Source: Sipunculus nudus (lineage: Eukaryota > Annelida > Sipuncula > Golfingiida > Sipunculidae). Taken from it: a DNA stretch of 64,000 bases. Positions 12,400 to 24,600 of the stretch are shown here, in pieces. The translations under genes were made by a program, and so were the position numbers. How positions within the stretch are numbered: the stretch's first letter is position 1; every line of letters starts with the position of its first letter. The DNA lies in NCBI GenBank assembly GCA_026874595.1, contig CM049310.1:40119558-40183557 (forward strand), read 5' to 3'. The notes below the pieces were generated by a model that saw nothing but the letters and a program-made list of their open reading frames with translations, ran no database searches and was not told the origin of the DNA.

Positions 12400-12544
12400 A
12401 CGGTTAATCTTATTTTCGAACCTGTGTGTACAGCAACTGGGTCAACATGGCCGCGCCCATGAGTCAGGAAGCAAAATTCCAAACATCCTGATGTCAGCTC
12501 AAATATATAATGTGCGGTGATGGTACAATGTCAGATCGTCCAAT
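12400..12544 (+). promoter_or_regulatory. Probable 5' UTR/promoter-proximal region of the ADAM17-like gene
   Basis: It contains a TGAGTCA AP-1-type site at 12460-12466. It also has an upstream ATG in good context (AACATGG) at 12447 that opens a 14-codon frame ending at 12491, before the main ATG at 12545. Whether this is transcribed cannot be told from sequence alone. Confidence 0.35.
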
Positions 12545-12611
12545 ATGAAGAAGTTTTTTGTCTTTTTACGCCAAGTGGCGTTTATTTTTGGCATTATAGG
12601 AAATTCAGTGG
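12545..12611 (+). CDS. ADAM17: ADAM17-like exon 1: start codon and signal peptide
   Basis: [20 protein letters not shown] is a typical signal sequence: basic start, long hydrophobic core, then small residues SVG. Donor G|GTGAGT, phase 1. This ATG was chosen because the signal peptide follows at once and the frame runs into exon 2. Confidence 0.88.
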
Positions 12612-15600
12612 GTGAGTGTTTTCTTATATATCAGTGGCATATTCCACCAGTCGTGAGAAGTGACACTTGACATACTGTCATATCATTTGACACCCCCCCC
12701 CCCCCGCTTTTCCGTTGTTTGGTCAGCTGCTAGATAGCTGGAGTTTTACTCAACTCTGCGTGGCATTGTTTGTCTTATTAGAATCGAACAATAGAATGTG
12801 AAAGGAAATATTTGAATTCAATGAATTTAATAACCAATAAGTAATACTTATTAATTTATTATATTAATTGTGTATATTTGTTTATATATATATATATACA
12901 TATATATAATATATAAATTTATACTTGACTTTAAACACCCCCCCCCCCCCCCATGACTACTCGCACGTCCCTGCACTAGTTTAAGGACCACATTGGAAAT
13001 AAGTGTGCCTAAATGGGGAACCAGTCGTTTTGTCCCCATAGTTGATGCGTCACCAAAGGAAATGGTGACGAAGTGACCTTCATGATACTTCAGGGGGCAC
13101 ATCTATTAATTGCATATTCTTATAATAATTCTAATCAGCAATGCAAACGCATAGGGAATGACAGAAGAACAGAATAGTGAATGACAGAAGAGTGAAATAT
13201 GGCAAGGAAAATAGTTACTGCAATAAAGTGTTAATACTCTGCAAAGGTTTTAGTGTTGCCATAAATATAAGTGGTCTGAATGCACTTCAGTTGATGTTTT
13301 CATAAACATTACCTGTAATTATTGTGCTCTGTTTTACCAAGGGGAGCTGGAGGATGCCTTACACAGTTTTGAAAGGCTGCAGCATGTCAACTTGGTGCAC
13401 AAAATCATAAAGAGAAGTACTGCCGAAAACCCAGGTCACACAAAGGAGATCCAGTTTGATGCACTTGGAAGGTTTGTACATCACCAGTGCCATTCTGTAG
13501 AAGCAGGATTTGCTTCTGTTAAAAATCCTCAAGAGATCATGAAAATTTTAATGTGAATATCAAATTTGATTTTTAGCTCATCTGAGCTATAGTTATGGTC
13601 CATTGTCTGTATGCACTTTGTAATTAAATCAGGAAAGATATTTACTCACATAAGACATCATCAGTGTCATTGGACAGTGGCAGGTTTTACATGTGCCAAA
13701 AATTCTTTAAAGAAAAATTGAAAATTTAAGTGTGAACATCTAGTTTGATTTTTCTGACAGTTATGAAAACCTGGGACCTTTCAATATAAAAAAACAATTA
13801 TTCCTTTGAAAGATATGTAGATATTAGCTTAATGACTTTCGTTGCATTAGACAAAAACTGTTTTTCTGTGTTCCAGGATAGAGTCATGCCTTTATTCCAT
13901 CATGTATTGGCAGCACTGTATCAAAATGTATTTAATGAAGGCCTCTACTTTTAAATATGGTAATTTAATTAAGATTGTAACAAATTTGAAATTCTGGAAA
14001 AGTAATGGAATATATTTGATGTCTATGATTCTTGCTTCATGACTTTGTCTCATAATGGCTTGAGTACACAGGTTACTGGTACTGTATCTAACTGGATAGT
14101 TCAAGGATCTGGTCACTGTTATATAGAGTGATATCTCAGTTGATCATTAGAACTATTTGGCATCCAGTTTTAGAATAAGAGTTGTTAATTAAGTTTCGAA
14201 ATTCAATTTGTATATCATATATGTATTGTAGATTCTTGATTTCCATTACGTACAATATTAATTTAAGAGACCCAGGTACAGAACATCTGGCTGTTAAGAG
14301 TATTCCTTGGAAAGGGTTAACCCTTTAATCTTCATTTCTTTATGACTGCAGAGATATTCTAAATTTTATTTGTCCAGTAAAATATTAGTGCATGTTTAGT
14401 ACATTATATATGCAAAGACAAAACAAACATATTGTTCAAATTGACATAATTATTAAGATATTCTGTTTTTAAAATAAAGAACATTGTCATAATACTAACT
14501 TTTTGTTAAGCCCAACTTACAAAGTAGTCCTTTTTTCATGAAAATCCTGGATTGTTACTACATAAGAGTTTAATTTCGGATGGTTTCTGGGTTCTAATTT
14601 GCCCATATTTTCTCAGCACTTAAATATTACAGTTGGTCTATTTTTTATCTCATAATTCTGTGTGAGTAACATGGCAAGAATTTTCAAACATAAATAAACT
14701 TTCATGATTGAGTTATTTTGTTTTGCTTTCTAAGATCACTGGCATGAAAGAAAGTATTAATTTTGGGCCAAAACTTCTGTTTTGCAGGCATTTCCGTGCA
14801 CGTCTTTGGAGCTCATCAGAAGTTTTGTCACCTTACTTTAAAGCATATTCCTTTGGAGAAAATAATGAAAAAAGAGAGATAAATATTGACAAAGATAACT
14901 TGTATCAGGGTTATCTGACAGGTAAGAACATCAAGCTAACAACTGTATCCACACAGTAAATATAATCTGTCCAAAATTATTGTATTTTTTTTTTTATAGT
15001 AATATTATAATCATTTCAATTATTTTCAATACAATTCAGGATTCAAAGGAAATCATAAGGTTAACTGTCAGCACTAACTGTGAAGGCTGGAGCCTTGTAA
15101 TATGATTTGAAATATTGGACAGTTTGTGCTTTAGTGTTGCATCCCCGCACCCTTATCTAACCCTGGCAGGTTTATTTCTCCCAGTTTCATGAAACCGTGC
15201 ACTCATGGGGGCTGTCATTTTGAATATACAATGAAAATCTGGATGACACAGGTCACATGTTGAAATTATGTATTTCTTATTAATTAAAATACAAAAGGGT
15301 CTTACACACTGTGACAGATTTTTTGTGTGTTTTCAGATGATCCAGAGAATACACATGTCAAAGCACACTGGGAAGGGAACGCTATCTTAGCAACTATCGA
15401 AACACCAGATGAGAATTACTATGTGGAGGTAAGGAAGTATTTCTTAAAATACAGTGTAAACACTCCCATTTGCAAACAATGGGTCCACCTACACATTTTG
15501 TTGATAATCAAGGCCACATGTATCAATCATAATTCTCAACAAATCATACAGATAGTGATTTAGAAATAGACTTTAAAGTCATCTAAACTGCCAGGTCTCC

Positions 15601-18600
15601 TGACCAGGAGATTTAATTGTGCTACAGTCACATATCAGGGCAAAAAAACACTTTAAGGTCAGGGAGTTGTGATTGTTGCTGGTGTGTAGTAAGAGCCTGA
15701 GGGTTTCATCATACCTCGGTGGTAGTCAGGGCTCAACATTAATGGTTAACTGCTTGCCTGGACGAAGTAAAAGCGTATGAGCAAAAAATATTGGTTCCTA
15801 CTTGCCCAACTGGGCAAGTGTGTCCAAAATTATAAACGTATATACCCACATGCCTGAATCTTAACTGATCCTAAGTGAGCCATTTTCTTTCAAGGTGATA
15901 TGAAATCATAGTGATAATGCTTCTTTAACTTTATTTACCTGACTGTGTACCTGGTCAAATACTATAAAGAAATACCAGGTAACAAGCAAACCTTTGAACA
16001 TTTATATTGTCTGACATTCAGTAAAACATGCAGCACACTACTAAGTGTCAGACACACTTTGTCTTGTTGCTGTGAAATACTGCAGCCACATATTACTTAT
16101 TAACAAGTAGAAAATCATGTAGGTCAAGTAAGAACTGGATGTTACTTGCCCAACCAGGCAATCACTTTTAAAAAGTTACTTTTGAGCCCTGTTGGTTAAG
16201 GTTTGGTGAAGGAAAGTTGTACAGATGAAAAATTTCCTGTATAATCTTTTCAAGATAAACTGGAATGCATATAATACAGTTTAAAATACTTAATTTAATT
16301 TAATGCATTAAATGCAGTTTAAAGAATGTCATGTGACTGAACAGTCACATCAGTGTAAAGGGATTACATCCTGATAGTCCCTCTGTACCTGGATTTGAAG
16401 CCTGATTACTGTTTTGAGGCATGCTTATATATATTTATATAAATAATCAAAAATATATATATCATAAATTCAGTCAACTGACTGAAGAAACCACTCATTT
16501 TACTGGCCATCAAACCATGGTAACTGTGAAGAAGTTATTGAGAAAATATAGAGGGGATGCCTGAAACTGAAGGTTTCTTTCCTGAACCAGTCAATCATTT
16601 CACGATATGATGATCCAAGCTGATTAATGAGCAGAAAATTAACATGCACTGGTACAAAAATTAATCCTCTATAGCAGGCATTGAGAATCAGACAAAATAT
16701 CAAAGAAAATCATGCCCTTAAACGTTTAGAAATTTCTGGACTGTTTGCCTCCGAAGATGTGCCAATGTTTACTGATTTGTTAAGTAGGGCAATTGTTTTC
16801 AGTTGATACTGTGTGTTTGGGTGTGTGTGTATCTGCAAGATATGTGAGAAGAACAGTTTTGTGGCTTTGATTAAAAATTTTAAACATAGGAGAAGAATAT
16901 TGTGAATATCTCCAAGTGATTACATTTTGGGGTAAATCCCAGATAAATTACCCTGGGATGTGCATTTTATTGGGTTTTATAGCATATTTTTTACCACTAG
17001 GTGTTATATCATTTTACCATGTGTCAATCAGTGCAGTGCAGTTACATGACATGAAAGGTCACCTTCTGTGAAAGGTGGCATGAAGGTAATCAGTGTGTAA
17101 CACTATATTAAGACGAGCTTTATTGTTCCCTGGAGGTTAACATTCATGACTTCTGCTTTTACAGTGTTGGAAACTTTTTGGTCACTCTCTTTTACTTGTA
17201 GCCTGCGTGGAGGTTATGGGTTGATGTATAGGTTAACATTCCCAACCACTGCTTTTACAGTGTCAGAAAATGTTTATGTTCACTCTCTCGTAGGTTAGAG
17301 GGACCTATTTCCAGGTCCGGTCAAGGTCAGCCCATTTTGTGGCGGCAAGACTGAGCAGGCATTAAATATTGTAGGGCAGCAGAGAATGTTAGGCATTAAA
17401 TGTATGAGGAAAAATATATTGGTTCCAGATGGGGGGAGATAGGAGACTTTTAATAATTTTTTTTCCTCAGAGGTAGTCATAATTTTTTGTGCTGTTTGAG
17501 GAGATTGAATGTGTCAGTGCTGGTGGTGTGGGCTTGGCTCGGCAGGTGGCGACATCTGTGGTGCACTATAGTAAACTTCAGAAGCTGGTCTATAGCGGAA
17601 AATGAGATACAAAACCCCTTGTTTTTCTGGAATAAAATAAAATTTTAGGTGTTGATCTTGAGTTTGATGTATAACATGATGCCAAACACTCAAGAGAAAA
17701 AACTTTTCCAGTGCACCCAACATGTGCACCTTATATGATAATATATAGGGCTTGGAAATACGTCCCTCTAACCTGTACTTGTAGCCTGCCTGGAGGTTCC
17801 TAAAGAAGACAGACATGAATGAGATGATTGTGTACAGAGGGTCTGACATGAAGGAAGACGCTAAAAATAACAGTCATGCTCATCTAGGGTAGGTCAAAGG
17901 TCAAATATACAGCTAAGGAATTTGGTTTCAATACAAGGCACTGCATTTGATTATCAGGTGTCCATATAATTAAAACAGTCTGTTTTACATTTTTTCATAG
18001 TTGTATCTTATCAGTAAGCAATTTAATAGGATCCCCTGACACACTTGTGCCACAAATACTGTTATAATATATATTTCATGTTGTCTGTGCCATCTTTTTT
18101 CTTTAGGTGGCATTCTTACATCACCAGTGTGAGGGATACAGTGATCACTGTCATTCTATTCATCTATTTAACTGTAAAAATTTCACAATATGTAAAAACT
18201 GTCTCTTATATATCGACATTTTCCTTAACGTCATCGTCATGGATGGTGTATCATTGATATGTTTCCCATCTGATACTGGGTGGATATTTTTTTTTTAAAT
18301 TCTTTGTTTTAGATATTAAAATGCTCTCATCTATCACAGGTTGTTTCTGTTCAAAATGAAAATCTTCCAGTTTGGAATTGTTGGGATGGCCTGAGTTATC
18401 AACTTTTATGCCTCAACTGTCAATTTGAAAAAAATTGTTTACATTTCAAGGAAACACTGTTCACATTTCAAATGCACCTGCTTACTAAATATGTTTAATT
18501 TTGTGAAGTCCTTACCATAAAAAAACACCTATGTTAATGTAATATGCCATTAATAAATTCTTATCTTACCTCTTATCAATTCTTAATGGACTACAATACC

Positions 18601-21600
18601 CTCTTCACTGCATTTATACCTAACTGGTGCATTTTGGTGATAGAGTTTCCATTCCTACAATCCCTAACCAACAGAGTTGTCCTTTTGTGAGCCCCATTCT
18701 TTGCAGTGTACATTTTATAATGAAGTTAATATCTATAGATTGCCATTCAGTTCCTCTTCTTATTATCACAGCAGGTGTTATTACAGAGTAATAGACTTGT
18801 ACTTACTGTAGATATGTTGACAAAGCATGTTAAAAATATCTTCTGATTTACAGGAAGAAGTTCTGTAGTTACATTGAGGCACCAGATTTGGATGAACCCA
18901 GTGCTAATATTACAGAGCAGGAGGAAGGTGAGCCAAAAATGTCCACCAGGGGGCACTTATGGTTCTACAAGTGAAAAAGCAATGCCATGCTCCATTTTCA
19001 AGTATAAATGACAAAATGCCTTTATTTTACCTTTCTAAGGTGGGAAAGTATTATATTTTCCCCTTCTTTGGTTCAGAGTTTCCAATGTTTACCAAGCACT
19101 TGGGTAAAACCTGTGTTATACACAGGTTAAACCAGGGCTGGGTGAAATAGGCTTTACACTGGTATTACCTAGGACTTCTTGTTTTTACCTCTAATTTCTG
19201 TTGCTTAATAGGGATGTGCTCTGCACAGCCAAACTTGAGTACTAGTAAATGTGTGAGTGGTAAATAACAGGGGTGATGTGGTCAGAACCACTAGGTTTGC
19301 TACCAATATTTGCATAAAGTGTGTATAACTTCTGCTGACCAATCAGAAAGAAGCTAAGCTTTGGCTATGCCATATTACAACAAATAAACATGGGAAATAG
19401 CTTGGGTAAAAACACTGGGTAAAACCTTGGTAAAAAACTTTAAACACAGGTTTTATTCATTGGGTTGGGTAAAATAGGTTTTACCTGGGTCAAATGTGAA
19501 CCCTGCTTTCTTTACTTGGAATGTTTGTCTGTAAGTACAGCCAATATGACCAGAGTGTGCCCAGATTGAGATAGTAAGACTTTGGAAATAGTACTTCTTT
19601 TCTTGAACCTGGCTTATGTGTCCTAGTAGATAACTGTCAAGGGAAAGCCCTGATGGGCTACTTTCCAATGTTTACCAAGCACTGATGGGCTACAGACTGC
19701 AGCCTGCAGTTTACAATGTAATGCTTCACCTTAATCACTATGTGACAGTCATATGCTACAGTTATAGCCCTGATGGGCTGCAGACTGCAGCCTGCAGTTT
19801 ACATGTTATTGCTACACCATAATTACTATGTGACAGTCATATGCTACAGTTATAGCCCTGATGGGCTGCAGACTGCAGCCTGCAGTTTACAGTGTAATGC
19901 TACACCATAATTACTATGTGACAGTCATATGCTGCAGTTATAGCCCTGATGGGCTACAGACTGCAGCCTGCAGTTTACAGTGTAATGCTTCACCTTAATT
20001 ACTATGTGACAGTCATATGCTACAGTTATAGCCCTGATGGGCTGCAGACTGCAGCCTGCAGTTTACATGTTATTGCTACACCATAATTACTATGTGACAG
20101 TCATATGCTACAGTTATAGCCCTGATGGGCTGCAGACTACAGCCTGCAGTTTACAGTGTAATGCTACACCATAATTACTATGTGACAGTCATATGCTGCA
20201 GTTATAGCCCTGATGGGCTACAGACTGCAGCCTGCAGTTTACAGTGTAATGCTTCACCTTAATTACTATGTGACAGTCATATGCTACAGTTATAGCCCTG
20301 ATGGGCTGCAGACTGCAGCCTGCAGTTTACATGTTATTGCTACACCATAATTACTATGTGACAGTCATATGCTACAGTTATAGCCCTGATGGGCTGCAGA
20401 CTGCAGCCTGCAGTTTACATGTTATTGCTACACCATAATTACTATGTGACAGTCAGATGCTGCAGTTATAGCCCTGATGGGCTGCAGACTGCAGCCTGCA
20501 GTTTACATATTATTGCTACACCATAATTACTATGTGACAGTGATATGCCGCAGTTATAGCCCTGATGGACTGCAGCCTGCAGTTTACATGTTATTGCTAC
20601 ACCATAATTACTATGTGACAGTCATATGCTGCAGTTAAAGCCCTGATGGGCTGCAGACTGCAGCCTGCAGTTTACATGTTATTGCTACACCATAATTACT
20701 ATGTGACAGTCATATGCTGCAGTTATAGCCCTGATGGGCTGCAGACTGCAGCCTGCAGTTTACATGTTATTGCTACACCATAATTACAATGTGACCGTCA
20801 TATGCTGCAGTTATAGCCCTGATTGGCTGCAGACTGCAGCCTGCAGTTTACATGTTATTGCTACACCATAATTACTATGTGACAGTCATATGCTGCAGTT
20901 AAAGCCCTGATGGGCTGCAGACTGCAGCCTGCAGTTTACATGTTATTGCTACACCGTAATTACTATGTGACAGTCATATGCTGCAGTTATAGCCCTGATG
21001 GGCTGCAGACTGCAGCCTGCAGTTTACATGTTATTGCTACACCATAATTACTATTTGACAGTCATATTCTGCAGTTATAGCCCTGATGGGCTGCAGACTG
21101 CAGCCTGCAGTTTACATATTATTGCTACACCATAATTACTATGTGACAGTCATATGCTGCAGTTGTAGCCCTGATGGACTGCAGCCTGCAGTTTACATAT
21201 TATTGCTACACCATAATTACTATGTGACAGTCATATGCTGCAGTTAAAGCCCTGATGGGCTGCAGACTGCAGCCTGCAGTTAACATGTTATTGCTACACC
21301 ATAATAACTATGTGACAGTCATATGCTGCAGTTATAGCCCTGATGGGCTGCAGACTGCAGCCTGCAGTTTACATGTTATTGCTACACCATAATTACAATG
21401 TGACAGTCATATGCTGCAGTTAAAGCCCTGATGGGCTGCAGACTGCAGCCTGCAGTTAACATGTTATTGCTTCACCATAATTACTATGTGACACTCTTAT
21501 ATGCTACTGTTATAGATCTGTAATCTCCTTCATGTGTATCATGACATATGTATAGCTGGGAGTAACTTTCACTTGAGCTGGTCCACAAGGCTATAATTCA

Positions 21601-24600
21601 GTGATACTGAGTATTAAATATCTTAGGAGAAAATATCAATCTAAATGGTGCAGGTCTTGATTTACAAAACATTGCATGGACTGCACGGTCTTTTAATATT
21701 TCAGACCATCACAGGAGTAAAAGACAGGTGGCGCTCCCTGTGAGAAGTGGTGGTAAACCAACTAAAGACACCTGTCCGCTGCTGCTCGTGGCAGACTACA
21801 GGTTCCATATGCACATGGGTCGAGGCAGCATGTTCAGGACAGCCAGCTACTTGGTAGGTATCATTCTCTTCACTGAAGGTTACATGTTAGCTACGTTGCC
21901 CCCCATCAATGACAAAGCTGTGCTCATTTCCATTTGTCCCTGTCCTACGCTCACTGCAGTCGTCCCAGACATCGTTTCATGTAACCCCTGCTTTCTATGG
22001 CAAGGTTCTTTGGGCAGGAACACCAGGGTGTGCACAGAGAACAGAATTGTTATCAGACCACTGACTGATAGCATGGTATTGCATCCTGCATCCAGCCCAA
22101 ATTTTAAACATGCCACACTGGCTCTCATTGGTCTGATTCTTGGCCCTGTGCCAGAATGAGTGTTATAAAACCAATGTCAGAGTGTCCGTCCACACTGCAA
22201 CATTAGCACATCTGTCAGACTTCCACAACTAACTTCCATATCATTCTGGAGGCCTCTTCATAAAGTGACCGCAGTGATTGGCATCTCAGGCTGATGATGT
22301 CTTTTGCATATGTAACTATCCAGTCAGCTTGTGTCACATTGTCTCATTAACTTAAACTCTGATTTCAGTCAACATGTCATTTGAATTGTTCATATATTTT
22401 ATCTCAGTTCAGTTTCACCTAGCAGTATGCTGTTAATAAATTTTTAGCGAACCTGTGAGCTTATGTGATGGTGCTGCGTCGTCTGTCGTGCATTGTGTAG
22501 TCAGTACCTTAACCATAGCTATCTCAAAAACGGCAGGAGCTAGCATCACCAAATTTTTTTGCAAATAATCAGTCATCCAAAAAACTATATCGGATTTTGT
22601 TTATTTTTTTCCTAACAGCATTTTCTTAGATTTTATAGGGAAAAAGCTAAAAAAGCTTTAAAAATCTTCTCCTCCGAAACTGTCCAGGCAAATTGTCCAA
22701 TATTTCACAGAAATGATCCCTGGAACAATCTTTTTCAAGTTTGTTGGAATCGTTCCAGTTCGGAGATTTTTGGCCAAGATACAGGAGGTTGAACTTTGTT
22801 AACTGTGCAAAAAAGCATATTAAAATTTAAATCTCAGAAACGGCTATAGCTATCATCACCAAATATTATGCCAATGTTGGTCACATAGGTCATATCTGAA
22901 ATTGAGGTATTGGTGGCGCCACCTGCATCGGTCTTTTTGTACAGGGTCATCAGTGCCTGTATCACACTGAGGGCTACAAAAAACTTCTTCTCTGAAACCA
23001 TATGGCCAAAATGTTTAATATCACACAGAAATGATCCTAGAGTAGTGCTTTCTGAATTTTGTTCAAATGGTCTCTTTTCAGTGACTTTTGGCTAAGTAAT
23101 GGGAAGCTGAATTTAGTCATATGCAATAACAGCCCATTTTAGCTCAGTGGCTACAAAGATCTTCTTCTCAAAAACCACTGGGCCAAATTCTTAAATCTCA
23201 CACATTAATTATCCTTAGATGTTGATAATTCAAGTTTGTTCAAATGGTTTTGGTTCAGTGCTTTTTGGCTGAGTTACAGGAAGCTGAACTTAGCCAGTTT
23301 GCTGTAACATCCTATATGAGTTATAAACCTGCAAAATGTTTATCGACTGATGCCACTGAAGCCAGTTTGTTAAATATTTTACAAGAATAATTCCTACAAT
23401 AATTCTTATAATAATTGTCATTAATGGTTCAACATGAATGATTTTTAGCTGAATTATGGAGTTTGAATTGAGTCATTTTACCATATATGTTAGCTGTGTG
23501 ATGCTGTTACATCTAGCCTGGCACCAGTTTATCAGCATCTATTACATCATGCCACTAGACATTTAGATTTCAGGTTATCTTTGGTTAATATTGACAAGAA
23601 AGTTTTTTTAAAAGCTTTAAAAAAATTTAGATTTATGATTAAAGTTATTCATCATACCAGGCAATGTTACAATCATGGATATCACTGGTCTACAAAATTT
23701 TGGAAAATATCTGCTTCAAAGATTAAAAATGGCTGAATCTTACTTGCTTTAATGAGATGGATTGTAAAAGAAATGATCAAAGTGCTGGTTGGCTAATGAT
23801 TTTAAGATATTTGATGGTAAAGTTTTATTACAAAGATACACGGGTGTAATTATATTATACAGTAGATGTATATATCTTACATAATTACAGAGAAGACATA
23901 TTCTAAAAATTGTTAACTTTCCAGGTTCTAACCTGACAATGATTAAGTTATAACTGTCTTATGATATATTTTGATTGAATTACAAATTACAAGCTAAACA
24001 ATTACATAAAACAACAATGTTCCGGCTTTATTCAGTATCTGCACGGCGCTTTTTGGCCTGTCTCTTGTACACAGCAGAAGGATCATCCCTTGACACATTC
24101 CAACAGTAGTCAGCAAGCATAGATGCATTCCATTTTCCCTGATATCTTTTCTCCATAGCTGCAATGTCCTGGTGGAAACGTTCGCCATGCTCATCACTCA
24201 CTGCTCCACAGTTCAATGGGAAAAATCCAGATGTGAATGTAAAAAGTGTATCTTCAGGGACATATTGCCGCAAGCACTTTGTATGACTTCAGGAGGTTTG
24301 CCACCTGCTTTACATAATTGTCTGCCCTGTTGTTTCCTAGAAACTCCGTTGCCACTGATTGAAAGGCTTCCCATGCCTTCTTTTCCTTCCCACGCAAGAG
24401 ACTATCAAACATATCATCTCTTAGAAGTTCCCGAATCTGTGGACCGACGAAGACACCTTCCTTGATTTTAGCTTCACTTAGTCTTGGAAACTTCTCATAG
24501 AGATATTTGAAACCTGCTTTTGTTTTATCCATAGCCTTCACAAAGTTCTTCATTAGCCCAAGCTTAATATGTAAAGGTGGTAACAACATTTTCTTGGGGT

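Noticed and set aside
17202-17230. Second PAWR-like exon start upstream of exon 5
   Set aside because: Similarity stops after 14 coding bases, a stop follows and no donor is present.
17514-17849. 111-codon minus-strand frame overlapping exon 5
   Set aside because: Shadow of the real plus-strand exon plus intron. No domain and no splice support.
21728-22159. 143-codon plus-strand frame
   Set aside because: Exon 7 of ADAM17 lies inside it, and codons beyond the GTAGGT donor at 21854 have no counterpart in the family.
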